This document shows, in pieces, positions 22,564-34,339 of a DNA stretch of 64,000 nt (position 1 is the first letter of the stretch; each line of letters opens with the position of its first letter). Source of the stretch: Amorphophallus konjac. Its lineage: Eukaryota; Streptophyta; Magnoliopsida; Alismatales; Araceae. A program made the translations under genes and the position numbers. Where the stretch lies: positions 285,000,200 to 285,064,199 of the forward strand of contig CM040125.1 of the NCBI GenBank assembly GCA_022559845.1, read 5' to 3'. The notes below the pieces were generated by a model, which was given only the letters and a program-made list of their open reading frames with translations, did no database searches and was not told where the DNA came from.

Positions 22564-25500
22564 TGTTGACACCTTGAAAATGAACAAGGGTGAAAGCACA
22601 ATTGAAAAGAGGATCAGACCAACAGTGAAGGACCAATAATGAAGCCCGTCAACCATTTACCCGATTGAAGCCTTTGCCGGCCGAGCTGATGCCCGGTGCC
22701 GATATCATTCAGACGGCAACACTGATAAAGCAGTAATCACTCGACTGATGGGACCTCCTAGCACACTTTAATGAGAGCTGTACTACTGTCTCATCCAAGA
22801 ATCCACAGATGACATGTCAGTGTAAGTCAGATGTCGGCTTATTGACAGGTGTGATGTAAGATAAAGATGAAGCCGGTACCGGCAGATGAAGATTGTAAAG
22901 GCTTTTGCAAAGACAGAACACAAGAAGAATCGTCTCCACAGATTATACCCCCGGCTGAACTCTTCCCAGACAAAAGCCGATGTCCAATCTCGTCACCATT
23001 CAGGTGACGATATCGATAAAATGATGCCCGGTTTTGTCATCATTCAGATGGCAATGCTGATGAAACCCCTGTCTGCGGACTGATGAAAACCCTACCAATG
23101 ATCTCAATACAAAATATATCACCTTTGGAGGACCCTCTTGGGTACTGATGTACGTGAGGGGCCTATGAAAGGCCTGGTCAAAAAGACCTAAATGGGCCTG
23201 AAATAGTAGCGCCGGGGGGCCACCTTGTCAAAGCCCAAATGCTGCGCCGAGAGGCTGGAGTCCTGCGCGCCGGGAAGCCTTCAGTCGAGGCGCGCCGGGA
23301 GATGCCTGCCGAGAAGGTGAAAAGGGACGGCTATAAAGCCCCTTCCCTTCGAAGAAGCTAAAAAAAATGGAAGAAAGAAAAGGGGATCAGAGAGGCAGAG
23401 GAGAGAAGCACCAGAAGAAATAGAAGGGCCTCGAAGAAAAAAAGAGAGATCGAGAGAGATCGAAAGGATAGCCAGAAGAAGAAACAAGAGGAAGAAGAAG
23501 CTCCAGGTGGGCTGCTCCGGGGAGGGAGAGGAGTCAATGCTCTGCCCTCCCCCATACTTTCTTTTCTTTTCTTCAATGTAATCTAGCGAGTCTTTTCTCG
23601 ATTTATCAAATGTAGCCGGAGAGTCCCGGTCTTGATTTCCACCTCTCTGCTTTGCATTTCTCTTTTACGATCTGTGTAAAGTCTTCGATACAATGCAATG
23701 AAATATCAACATGGCCCATTTGGGCACCGATTGATTGAGATATCTGCTCTCCGTCTCTCTCTCCATGTACATAGTTCTCGGCTGAAAAGTCCAGTAGCCT
23801 AGACTCTTCGAGTTTCAGAGCTGATTGAATGAATCTGTTCTTCGAGGAGGGATGAAGATAGGACCCCTACCCCTATCTAATGGGTTATTGGGTTCTACTT
23901 TCTTCTCCCCTCCTGTCTCAATGGCAGATCCTCCGCATATAGTCCGAGTTTTCTCTCGAGCCCTTGTGCTATTCAGGAACCAGAGACATCAATCTCTTGG
24001 TTCCCTGAACTGTTGGCTGTACAAAGATATGTCTGCTCTGCAGGTTAATGCCATCCCGCGAGATTCTAACAAGCGATGACCTCAGTCTCTCGATCCTCCA
24101 TTCTAACCCTTGAATGATTAGGGTCTGGAGTTTAGGCGTTAAGAGTTCCTCCGTCGCCGGTTTTTCGATGCAGTTGGGCTCGTCTAGGGGATCAGAGACA
24201 GTCATCTCTTGATCCCCCAGACGGCCTGCAACAAACAGATGAAACCCTTCACGGGGTATAGACGATGGTCTCTTTTCCCCTACTGATTCGGCCTTCTAAT
24301 TCCCTTGGCATCCTTCAAATAGAGCTATCCACTAAACTCCCTCCTACACTCCACATTCGGTCTCGATCCGAGCCATAAAACTCAAAAAATTCCCGAACAG
24401 AGTGCCGTAATCAAGCCCTGAAACCCTCAACCCTTTCACCTTCCCGGCGTGCTAATTTCCACGCTGAGAACTACGTTGCCGAGAGGCCTCCCTCTTCCTT
24501 CCCCTTCAGCAAAATGACAAAACCCCCCGGTGAAACCCCTGTTCCTTCACAGCCTTCCCGGCCTGTGGCCTCCCGACGCCAGCTTCCCGGCGCGGCGAGG
24601 AGCGCGCCGAGAAGCTTCACACCAGGAGCCTCCCCCTTTTCTTTTGCCATTTAAGCCACACCGAGACCCCCTTGCTTGGACAAGAAACCCACGCCGAGAG
24701 CACCCCCTTTTGGCCTACTAAACCCATGCCGAGAGCACCCCCTTCGGCCAATAGAAACCCACGCCGAGACCCTCCTTCTTTGAACAATGAAATTCAGTCC
24801 GAGGCCCTCCTCTGCACTGTCATCCTTCAATACTCTAGTCTCCCTATACACCTGTCTAGGGGATGTTCGGAGACCATCATATGTGCCCCGAGGAGATACA
24901 TCAATGGGGAAGACTTCCCCTACAGCTCTCATTCTCGATCCAGATTTCACTGCTACCTCACGAACTCAAAGAGCCATGCTATTATATGCGTTCTGATGGG
25001 TTCCAAGGGAATATTAAACAATGAGATAGAGGCAAGTAACATCCCCGGGCCCGGTGCCCTTCTTATCTGGTCGTCATCCCGGCCTCCCGTGGATGATGAC
25101 CTATTCTCTCTTGGCATAATCCAAGTTGAGGGGACATGCTGCCGAAATTCATACATATCCTACCGGGTAAATGTGATATTCTCTCCCAGCCCCGCCGGCC
25201 CACGGAGTCATGTCTTTGCATGCTCTCCGATGGTCCCTCGAAGGGGAATATAGATGCGGCACCGCACCCACATGGGACGTGCCATGTCGCGCCGGTCCCT
25301 ATTCGAACTCCGGGTCTATTATACCCGATCTTTTACTGATCCTACCCTGCCGCTGCATGGGTGGTTTCCTAATCCCCACTTGGCATAGTCCAAGATGGCG
25401 TGGATATGCCGTCAGATTTGTCCCGTACTTAATAACTCCCCTGCTTTGACTAGTCCATTTAGCATTCTGTAAATAAATCAACCCCGTCTCTTTTGAGCCT

Positions 25501-25763
25501 CATCTTCACCGCTGCTTTCCTCCTATTTTGGCGTTTAATCAAGGGTTGTCCTTCCTTGGAAGGGCATAATTAACGTCATAGCCTTTATGATATGACGGAC
25601 TTCTGGTCCCGACTCGGACTTCACAATCGACTGACCAAGTCAGATCGAGCGCACAATAAAATTGTCACCCAGGTGACTGGCACGCCTAATAAATCAAAAA
25701 TCCCAAATATATAAATATATAAATAAATAATATAATGAAACAAGATGAGATCCACGTTCCACA
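22564..25763 (+). repeat. 3' LTR of B (3200 bp)
   Basis: Starts TGTTGACACC after the polypurine tract and ends ACGTTCCACA, the same end as the 5' LTR. A TATAAA box sits 768 bp in (23332), leaving about 2.4 kb of R/U5, an unusually long leader. U3 carries short motifs resembling the 127-bp repeat (GATGAAACCC). The right 1027 bp match 2440-3465. Confidence 0.9.
23332..23337 (+). promoter_or_regulatory. TATA box in B's 3' LTR
   Basis: GGCTATAAAGCCCC in a GC-rich context, followed about 30 bp later by a purine-rich likely transcription start region. It fits the plant TATA consensus and defines U3 as about 800 bp. Confidence 0.7.
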
Positions 25764-26625
25764 TCGGGCCATAAATAAAATCACCGTCAAGTATAAGTTC
25801 CCCATCTCTAGGCTTGATGACATGCTTGACATGCTAGCTGGAGCCACTATTTTCTCCAAAATCGACCTTAAGAGTGGTTATCACCAAGTTAGAATTAGAC
25901 CCGGAGATGAGTGGAAAACGGCCTTCAAAACAAAAGATGGCCTCTATGAATGGTTAGTCATGCCTTTTGGGCTCTCAAATGCCTCAAGTACTTTCATGCG
26001 CCTTATGACGGAGGTCCTTAGGCCTTATATTGGGGTCTTTCTAGTGGTCTACTTTGATGACATCCTCATCTATAGTCTGCCCCAAGAGGCCCACCTTGAC
26101 CACCTTAGGCAAGTTTGCACCGTCCTTCGACATGAAAGTCTATTTGCCAACCCAGGGAAGTGTCATTTCATCAACAAGTCCATTACCTTCCTAAGATTTG
26201 TAGTCTCTACCGAGGGCGTCTCCATGGACCCCGAGAAGGTCCAAGCTATTCTTGATTGGTCGGAACCCCGCAACCTCCATGAGGTCCGAAGCTTCCATGG
26301 GTTGGCCACATTCTATAGAAGATTTATCTGGAGATTCAGCACCATCACCGCCCCCATCACTGATTGTCTCAAAAAGGGGACCTTTGTGTGGACCAAACCA
26401 GCCTCCAAAGCCTTCCAAGAGCTTAAGGAAAGGATGACCCAAGCCCCGGTCCTATGCCTACCCGATTTCTCCAAAGTCTTCGAAGTCACATGTGATGCAT
26501 CCGGGATAGGAATAGGCGGGATCCTTAGTCAAGAAGGGCACCCCATGGCCTTCTTCAGTGAGAAGCTATGTGATGCTAGGACAAGATACTCCACTTATGA
26601 CAAGGAGTTCTATGTCGTGGTTTAG
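25764..26625 (+). pseudogene. RT and first part of RNase H of C
   Basis: Starts within RT motif 2 ([14 protein letters not shown]) at the B insertion point. Following motifs: [34 protein letters not shown] and the active site [11 protein letters not shown] (about 26050), a YFDD variant of the YxDD box. RNase H begins at [12 protein letters not shown] (about 26490). The frame stops at TAG 26623, where the family normally has a Gln or similar codon before SLRHWRRYL. Confidence 0.88.
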
Positions 26626-27102
26626 TCCCTCCGACATTGGAGGCGCTATTTGTTGCCCAAAGAATTTGTCATCTTTTCCGACCATGATGCCCTAAAATAT
26701 CTCAACTCCCAGCAAAAGTTGAATGCCCGACATGTCCGCTGGGTTGAGTACATCCAATCCTACACCTTTGTAATCAAACAAAAGGCAGGAAGTGAGAACC
26801 GCACAGCGGATGCACTCAGTAGGAGGATCTCTTTGTTATCCACTATCCATGTGGAGGTTACCGGGTTTGAGAGACTCAAGGATGAGTACCCTAGCTGCCT
26901 TGACTTTGGGCACATCTATACCACCTTGACCACCCCGTCTAGCCGGGAACATGAGGGTTTTATCTTAGAGGATGGGTTCCTCTTCAAGGGACCAAAGCTT
27001 TGCATACCACGGACCTCACTCCGTGATTTCTTGGTCTGGGAATTACATGCTGGGGGACTAGCTGGTCATTTTTGGGATTCAAAAAACCATTGCTCTAGTT
27101 GA
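26626..27102 (+). pseudogene. RNase H end and integrase zinc-finger start of C
   Basis: Same frame as upstream. FSDHDALKYLNSQQKLN, WVEYIQSYTF and GSENRTADALSRR mark the RNase H C-terminus. The integrase zinc region starts with [12 protein letters not shown] (about 27040), after which a +1 shift near 27067, in a T-run, sends the frame to a stop at 27100. Confidence 0.82.
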
Positions 27103-27684
27103 GGGTCATTTTTTTTGGCCAAGTCTCAAGAGAGATGTAGCCAAGATAGTGAGTCAATGCCGCACATGTGCTTCGGCCAAACAGGTGAAACAAAACACCG
27201 GCCTTCATATCCCTTTCCCCATCCCCGACCGTTCATGGCAAGACTTAAGCATGGACTTTGTGTTAGGCCTACCCAGGACTCAAAGGAAACATGACTCGAT
27301 CTTTGTGGTAGTTGACAGATTTTCTAAGATGGCCCATTTCATCCCATGCTCCAAAACCTCATATGCTTCCCGAGTGGCTAGGTTGTTCTTTGATGAGGTT
27401 GTTCGCCTCCACGGGTTACCTAAAACCATAGTCTCCGATAGGGATGTCAAGTTCACCAGCTACTTTTGGAAGACCCTTTGACACTTGATGGGTACCCTCC
27501 CCAAATTTTCCATAGTCTACCACCCTCAAACTGATGGCCAAACCGAAGTTGTCAATCGGAGTCTAGGGAACCTCCTTAGGTGTCTTGTTGAGGATCGTCT
27601 AGGGAATTGGGATCTCATTCTACCTCGGGCTGAATTTACATATAACAACTATGTCAATAAGTCCATAGGGATGAGTTTGAAGTT
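27103..27684 (+). pseudogene. Integrase core of C
   Basis: In the shifted frame: CRTCASAK (Cys pair of HHCC), [17 protein letters not shown] (first Asp), [14 protein letters not shown] (second Asp), then TGA at 27479 in place of the usual Trp, and [20 protein letters not shown] (Glu). A second frameshift near 27680 follows FTYNNYVNKSIGMS. Confidence 0.85.
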
Positions 27685-28158
27685 GTGCATGGGTACAAGC
27701 CAAGGAAACCTTCAGATATCATTCCCCTTCTCCAGCATGCTAGAGTGTCTATTTCAGCTGAGTCTTTTGCCCAACACATTAGAGAATTGCATGAAGAAAT
27801 CCGCAAGCACATCAGCAAGAAGAATGAGACTTATAAAAGGCAGGCCGACTCTCCCCAGGAATTCCACAGGGGTGGCTTTATGATGGTGAGAACGGAGAGG
27901 CTCTCCACAGAAGCCATCTCGAAATTGAGGCCACGTGGAGCTGGTCCCTTCCAGGTTCTGAGACGCATTGGCACTAATGCCTATGAGTTAGATCTCCCCG
28001 AGGAGTATGGAGTGAGCCCCACATTCAACGTAGCCGACCTAGTGCCATATAAGGGTCCCACAGTAGTATCCAGTGAGGATATTGAGCCCATTCCCCCCAT
28101 TGAGAGAGCACCCACCCGTGAGAAGAGTCCACCAGCCAAGAGAGCCCAGCGTGAGTGA
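27685..28158 (+). pseudogene. Integrase C-terminal domain of C
   Basis: Frame restored: HGYKPRKPSD, HISKKNETYKRQAD and the GPFQVLRRIGTNAYELDLP segment typical of the integrase GPY/F module, ending in an acidic Pro-rich linker and TGA at 28156. D's ORF at 60687 is clearly homologous. Confidence 0.85.
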
Positions 28159-28345
28159 ATTAAGCGAATATTGGATGAACATGTCACTGCCACCAGGAGC
28201 AAGGTATACGAGCGCTATCTCGTAAGGTGGATTCATGGGTGAGTCGAGAAGATCTCCAGCAGCTGGATCCAGACCTTCTCAAGCAGTATCACAGCAGGAT
28301 GCACCCCTACTCGATGGAGATGAGCACTTCGCAGCCCAGGGGATT
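28159..28345 (+). pseudogene. Decayed chromodomain of C
   Basis: After the stop, IKRILDEHV and YERYLVRW are readable, then a small deletion changes frame and SWVSREDLQQLDPDLLKQYHS follows in another frame. Chromodomains of chromoviral integrases direct insertion to particular chromatin. The aligned D domain is intact, which shows what C has lost. Confidence 0.78.
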
Positions 28346-28622
28346 TGATGGAGGCATCACCCACGACTCCCTTTGGCTCGGGTCATCTACACACCCTGGA
28401 GTTGTTTGAGGTCGGGCATCACTCCATGTGGGCCCAATTATCCATTTTGAGCTTTCTATTTGAGTCGTTTGATGTATTTTCCCTTTTATTTGAGTCATTT
28501 TCCTAGGTCTTTAGTTTATTTCCGTATGTTTGAGTCATTATCCCCTTGGTTGGCTTATTGGACTACTTTTGTCATTACATGTAAAGCCAGGGGTAGTTTG
28601 GTCATGTGAAAGGTTGGGTCCC

Positions 28623-28630
28623 TATAAATA
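28623..28630 (+). promoter_or_regulatory. TATA box in C's LTR
   Basis: TATAAATA in CCCTATAAATAGGA, about 280 bp into the LTR. F and D carry a TATA box followed by similar text (AATGCCATTTG type) at comparable places. Confidence 0.75.
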
Positions 28631-28759
28631 GGACTCCAACCCCATTTGAGTAAGCTAATGAAAATTGCCATTTTGTGAGTTCAAAATTCAAATATTAGTG
28701 GAGTGAATCCATGTGAGAGGGTGTGAAACCCTGGGTGAGAAACCCCACCTCATTGCCCA

Positions 28760-28762
<3 letters not shown>

Positions 28763-28802
<40 letters not shown>
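28763..28802 (+). repeat. (TC)20 microsatellite
   Basis: Forty bases of TC, 140 bp downstream of the TATA box, in the predicted R/U5 leader. Pyrimidine tracts occur at the same place in F and D. Confidence 0.97.
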
Positions 28803-28804
<2 letters not shown>

Positions 28805-30739
28805 AGAAGGGGGCGACCCTTTCTCTCTCCCTTCCTCCTCCATTAAGGCCTCTCCAACTCCCCACAACCTCCCTCTTCACTCCACCCCATCCCCAAGGTA
28901 GTCTCCACCAATCCCCACTCCACCCTCCAACCACCAACCACCCACTACCATTTCCCAACACAATCCTCCCACTCCCCCATATAATCCTCCAGCTCCCAAG
29001 AGAGGTTTGAATATTTTCCCTCCTCTCTCACCTTCCCCCCCATGCCCTAGGTCGCCCCAAGAGGGATCCCCCTTGAGCTGGTCACCCCCATCCTCCATCT
29101 CCACTCATCCTTGAGCTTCTCCTCCACCACTCCCTCTAACCCTTGTGTAAAGACCAGCAGCCAGCCCCCCTGTGTCCACCCCCTCTCCCTGCACCTCCAC
29201 CACACCCTAGCCACCCTCCTTACCTCCCCTACATCCCCTCCTACCCGTCCACCATATCCCATCACCTTTTACCACCATCTCTACCCCAAGCTTGTGCCTA
29301 CTTGGAGCTACACCGGCAGTTCTGTTCGCGGCTGAGAGTGTAGCAGAGAACCATAAACTTGAAGGGCTTGCCACATCATTATCCCGGTGCCCCTGGAAGC
29401 ACAAAAGGCATCATCGGAAGCGTCTCCCAGTCTTCTTCGCAACGGTGGTGGTCTTGTCCAGTTCTGAGTTCGTGACTGCCCGGGGGAGCCATCTTCACGG
29501 GACTATGCATATGCTTTCTGATAGTCTACCTGAAGTGAGTTGCAGAGGCTCCCATGGCCAACCTTCTGAAGTTATGGAGGCGGGCCTTGGCTGAGAGTTT
29601 CTACAACGAGTCTACTTCTAGTACTAAAATGTAGCACCCTCTTCAGCATCCGGAGCTGTGAGTTCTCATTTTTCTCCTCCGGGTGCGTTGGTCTGTTCCC
29701 TCTGGAACTGATCTGACACCCGTGCACTGTTTGGACCCTCGCCACCGACTCCGGCCACCTCTGGCGTTCCCGAGGGTCGTTGTTCGAAGAGGGTTCGACC
29801 ACAAATCCAGCAACTCTAGCCACGCCTGAATCAAAGCTCGAGAGCGTCCGTGGTAGCCTCGTATTCCTGCTGTAGTGGTGCAGAAGCTGAATGAACTAGA
29901 AAGCAGAGGCCCTGTTCACGACTCTGCCGCAACCATCGCCATCCTTCAGAAATTCTCCCAAACATTGGACGTCCTCCTGGGCCAACCCATAAGATTTTGA
30001 CGTTGGTTTCACTGCAAATGGAGTTTGGTACAGTCCACAGCGGCGTCAACACCGACTGCCTATCCGTTGTTCCAGAGAGTGGATAGAACCGGTGTCATCC
30101 TTTCAATTAGTTTCTAGCTCCCCTTTTCGCTCCCCACCCGGTCGGCTTACAGCCCCTCCCTGTGGGAGGTAGTGTTTGGATGTATATGTGGCTTCTCCTC
30201 CCCTTGTTCCACCCCCTTACATGGGGAGTAGTGTTGTAATCCCTTAAGCAGGTTGAAGATACACCGGCGCAGCGTGTGGGGAATCCACGCTTCCCCGCTC
30301 GCCCATGTCTCCAAGCAGGATCAGTTTCTTCAAACCGGTCGAGTAAGTGTTCTAACCCTTGCTTCTCCCTAGTGCTTGTTCTTTCAATATTAGTTCATAG
30401 CTCCGCTAGCCCGTGAGAGTGAGTGCTCGGTCCGCAAGCTCCAATGCTTCGAGTGACCGCCGTGGGAGAGAGTGTGACCCATGCCCTCGGCACCCGGTCG
30501 GCCCCAATGAATTGGACCTCCACACCCTTGGGAAGAATCTTGGCCTTGCTAGCCCTCTACCAGACAGGACCCAACCCTCAAAACCTCGACTCGGCATCGC
30601 CGAGTTACCCCGGGTTTTGGGTGAGTGTCGGGTGAGTGGCCGCTGATATCGGTCTGTTTCTATTGCAAATTGTGCTTGCTTGTCAAGGTCCAAAGTGCAT
30701 TGGTCTTGTGGCTATCACCCCCTAGGTGGTGTCACATCA

Positions 30740-32395
30740 CCTCCCCCCTTTAAGGAATTTCATTTTTGAAATTCAAGGAGTCAACAAGGGAAAAATGGAA
30801 GAACAAACCCATAAAGCTGGCCACGCTCTCCAAGCATCAGCTAAACCTCAAACACAAAACATGATTCTCGAAAAACACAATTCAGAGGGACACTGCCAGA
30901 CCATAATTTCAGGCACGCGCTCTAGATCTCAAGACACATCAATCCACAGAACGAGCATGGCACACAAAGGAACACAAGTCCATCACCTCCGAAACAGGGC
31001 ATCATCGCTTTCGTCTCATAGGGAAAGGAGACACGACCCATGCCATGAAATAGCTATCGATAAAACAACACACTCGGCAGACACAACAAGCATCAGCTTA
31101 GACAAGGAAACACAGTCCTCTCAACTGACTGCTCCAACCATCGGCTTCCATGCCAAGAACAACCATGAAATTGGCACGCAAAACGCCAATGACAGCACTG
31201 GACCACAAGCACAATCAAGCCAGTCCTCACTCAGACATTACATCTGATTCGAGTCGCATGCCAACTCTACCACGGCAGAAGAGTAAATAAAAACCAACCG
31301 ACAATATCTCGGTCCACACAATGCCCAATTTAGACTCACATGGAACTTCTCCCATGCTGAACACAAACACCAACAACCACAACCTCAAACATCACCTGCA
31401 GAAACCCGACTCCGTTCTCAGCACAGAATGACGGGACAACTACAAGTTGGGTCACAATAAGGCACAATTACAGCTTAACACATGACTAAAATATACTAGC
31501 CGCTCGTAGCTTACAAACAAGGACCCACAACAAGAATCTCGGAGAACGCATCACGAGGACCATGATTCATCTGTAGAGCACAACTCCCAAGAAAATACAA
31601 AAAAGAAAAGGGTACTCAACCAGCATATATGTCGACATATTCCCCAATCCTTACGTATGCCGATGCCAACAACCACAAAGGCTCAAGCAATGGCACGACA
31701 ACCAACAACATCAAGGCACACATAGCCAAGACGATGTCACACCGAGGAAACAAACCTCTCGGCCGGTCAGAATCCTTCAACCAAACGATCCCCAACCTGT
31801 GTGTTATAAGCCCACACGCTTCCATTGTGCACTCAACAAAACACACACAAGCATCACAAACAACTCGGCCTCTGCATCTCCGCACAAACTCGACACCATC
31901 GCAATTCGTGAAACTGTAATATAACACGCTTCGAGTACCGATCTTGCTAACAATCGATCACAAGTCACCAAAGTGCAAACCATGAAGAGCACCAACTTCA
32001 GCACAAAGCATAAAGAATGCTAATCTCAGCTTATCCTCACGTCCCGAAAAGATTACTGAACCTTCACAACACAACAGTCGCCAAACACGGCACGCCGAAC
32101 ACGGTGCACAACGGCCCCCAAACACGAACTGGGTCCCACATGTCACCGCCGAACAAGAGCAGATTAGGTTCAGAACTAACATAGTCCACACATAAGCAGA
32201 CACAGGACAAGGCTTCACCGAGACTGCACTTCCAAAGCTTACCTTGAAAAGACGCCACAAGACAAGATGAGAAGAATCAAGCTCGACTAACAGTTGTTCA
32301 CCAGGAAGGAAAAGCCTAGGTTCGCCCGAGCATTCCCTCAAACAAGGCATCCAATCGACCACCACAAACACAACCTTAACACCTCATGGGCTGAA
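30740..32395. other. Unclassified A+C-rich spacer between C and F
   Basis: The plus strand is conspicuously rich in A and C, poor in G and T, over about 1.6 kb. Open frames on both strands (for example 30726-31247 plus, 31958-32371 minus) show no known domain. The left edge, read on the minus strand, gives AAAGGGGGGAGG preceded by a GAAATTCC motif, resembling the polypurine region of a Tekay-type element; if so, a minus-strand element was the target of C. Not proven. Confidence 0.45.
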
Positions 32396-32842
32396 TGATG
32401 GGAATCAACACCGGGCACTAATATTTTATTTTTACATTTGTATCCTTTTGTTTGCATTTATATTCTTGGTTAATTGGGTTTGCAATTGTAAGGAATTATA
32501 AGCCGATTTGTTAGTCTTTAAGAATCTTTGGGTTTCTATGTAAAATGCTAGTGGGTCCAGTAGGGTCCCCCACCCTCTATCCCATTGGTCCACCTAGGAT
32601 CATGGGCCATGTGGGGCTGGTTCAAAGTCCAAGATTGGACTTGGACCAAGGAGACAAAGTGGAAGAAAAATCAATTTTTTCTACCCCATTTTGAAAGGGG
32701 CACCCCCCATTTATACTATTTTATTCATGTTGTATTTTATTTCATTTTGTCATTTGACAACATGGGGGATTAATTATCCCATTCCCCATTTGCCCCTCCC
32801 AAACCCTAGATCTAGGGCTAGTTTTGGTCTTTTATACATTTC

Positions 32843-32849
32843 TATATAA
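32843..32849 (+). promoter_or_regulatory. TATA box in F's LTR
   Basis: CTATATAAC followed by TTGTATTTTCC, aligned with D's CTATATATG-CTTGTATTTTCC, so the position is conserved between two related elements. Confidence 0.65.
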
Positions 32850-34334
32850 CCCTTGTATTTTCCATTTTTTGGGAATTAATGAAAGAAAATTGCATTTGCA
32901 CAAGAGCAAGCCCAAGGGTGCCCCTCCTCTCTCCTCTTCCCTTGCAACTGGATTGTTGTATTCTTATGGTGGATTCCCTAGAAAACTTGGTGGATTCCAA
33001 GTTGTATCTTTCCTCGGAGTGTGAAGCTTCGCCACCGCCGGCATCGAGCCGCCATCGCACCACCACCGCCTCACCGTCGCAGATCTGTCCCTTGCAGGAC
33101 AGTGGTTTAAGGCCCAATTTTTAGCTCCCCATCAGGAGATTAGATCGTGCTAAAAATTGGAGGGTAAGTTCCCCACGTCCCCCCCAGCCTCCACAAAGTA
33201 ATTCACATTTTTCATCACGTGTTTAACTTCCTTTAACATGTATTCCCCCCGATCTACAGATTCTATCTCTGTGCAGATCTGTGCTCCAGCAACCCACTTC
33301 TTTGCCCTTTTGACCCCCTTTCCAATTTCAGATCACTCGAAAATTTGGACTGTGTTTTCTGTCCCTTTCTCCAAATTTTTTCACGATTTTAGGAGTTCAT
33401 TTACCCCTTATAAAAATCTCTGTGAAAATCGGTTTCTATTCTGTCATGTGCAGTCCAGATCCGACCCCTCTCCACCATAAAATTCATTTCCCCTGTCAAA
33501 CCTCCTCATAAAAATACATAAAAATTATTCTCGTGTTCCTTACTTCCCCCTCCATCTCCCATTAAAATCCCAACTCCCAGATCCATAGTTTGAGCCTCGG
33601 TCAAACCAAGTTCCCACGTCGATCCCAATCTGCCCAGTCTATTCTGAGCCAAAGAAGTTTGCCTGTTCTAAATTCAGCCTCGGCAAATACAGAGATAGGA
33701 AAATTCCTATAATAACATATGGTTGAAGATCTCTAAGCTAGCTTCATAACGACGCCAGTTTCGCATCGATCCGATGTCCGTGCTGATCGCAGCAGTTGTT
33801 TTTGTCGGGTCGTGCAACCTTGAAATTGCTTAACAAATCTATGGACAACAAGCAACAACGTCCCCTTTCGGGCCGCCACACCTTCCACGAGGCAAACCAG
33901 CATGTCCACTTCCTAGGGATCGTCTCTCCAGGAGTCCACACCGCAGCGGTACCACTCCTAGCCCGATCAGCCCGCTGACTAGGATGTGGACCCCATGCTT
34001 GTTGGCACGGGCTACCGCAGGAGCTGCCCTAAACGCTGCCCGTCAACCCGAGCCCGCTACTCTCGGGTCCCACGTGTAGCCCTTTACCTCCCTGTGTGGA
34101 GTGGGTGATAAATTCATTTCCGTAATTATTGATTATTATTGTACCGGGAGTACGAGTCTCGACCGGGGTCGTCTTCCCCACGCCCGGAGCGTGGAGGTAT
34201 CGTGTCCGCTCCCCACTTGGCATTTGCTTTACTCGTATATATTTTTATATGCCGCTGCATGAGTGATAGGTTAATTGGCTCGTTATATTATTTCAATCAC
34301 CGCTGCGAGAGAGTGAGCGTGACCCATCCCGTGA

Positions 34335-34339
34335 CTTGA
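34335..34339 (+). other. Target site duplication of G, left copy (CTTGA)
   Basis: CTTGA precedes G's first base and is repeated at 46473-46477 right after G's last base. Five bp is the normal duplication for Ty3/gypsy integrase. Confidence 0.95.

Larger units (their letters stand above)
2440..25763 (+). mobile_element. Tat-lineage Ty3/gypsy retrotransposon B (visible part)
   Basis: Visible parts in order: right part of 5' LTR, primer site (3469), ORF1-gag-pol in a single frame (3578-12898), 3' tandem repeats (12913-16230), antisense PMD gene (21759-16605), polypurine tract (22549) and 3' LTR (22564-25763). The two RNase H domains, the extra ORF ahead of gag and the long repeat-bearing 3' region place it in the Tat group (Ogre/Retand-like). 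The RT of C starts immediately after 25763, showing B inserted in C. The 1026 LTR bases available from both ends differ at roughly 30 positions by eye, about 3 percent. Confidence 0.92.
25764..30739 (+). mobile_element. Chromovirus C, 3' part (RT onward) with 3' LTR
   Basis: RT, RNase H, integrase, partial chromodomain and a 2.4-kb LTR in plus orientation. The 5' half (5' LTR, gag, protease, RT fingers) would lie left of B, outside the window, because B cut the RT at the codon before RAINKI. Several nonsense codons and two frameshifts show an old, dead copy. RT and integrase wording resembles the CRM/Reina/Galadriel side of the chromoviruses rather than Tekay; this is a by-eye assignment. Confidence 0.88.
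28346..30739 (+). repeat. 3' LTR of C
   Basis: Begins TGATGGAGGC and ends CACATCA, giving TGATG/CATCA inverted ends as in F. Contains TATAAATA at 28623, a (TC)n tract at 28763, pyrimidine-rich leader sequence and near 30460 a CGTGGGAGAGAGTGTGACCC segment shared in diverged form with F and D. Orientation is supported by TATA position and by shared order of motifs with F and D. Confidence 0.75.
32396..34339 (+). repeat. F 5' LTR, left part
   Basis: Shares with D's LTR the order: CCCATTGGTCCA region, TATA, GAATTAATG, AGAGCAAG, CCCTCCTCTCTCC, a CGCCGCC-rich exon-like stretch, TTTACCTCCCT and ACCGCTGCGAGAG near the right end. Ends with CTTGA (34335-34339), the target duplication of G. Confidence 0.82.

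Noticed and set aside
28695..29104. Open frames around the (TC)n tract, both strands
   Set aside because: Low-complexity translation of a microsatellite in an LTR leader; no domain.
30741..30775. Minus-strand polypurine tract, implying that 28346-30739 is a minus-strand LTR
   Set aside because: TATA box and motif order shared with F and D support plus orientation, and C's pol runs into it; kept only as a hint about the spacer.
31958..32371. 137-codon minus-strand frame rich in Cys and Val
   Set aside because: No family match by eye, and composition follows the strand bias of the spacer.
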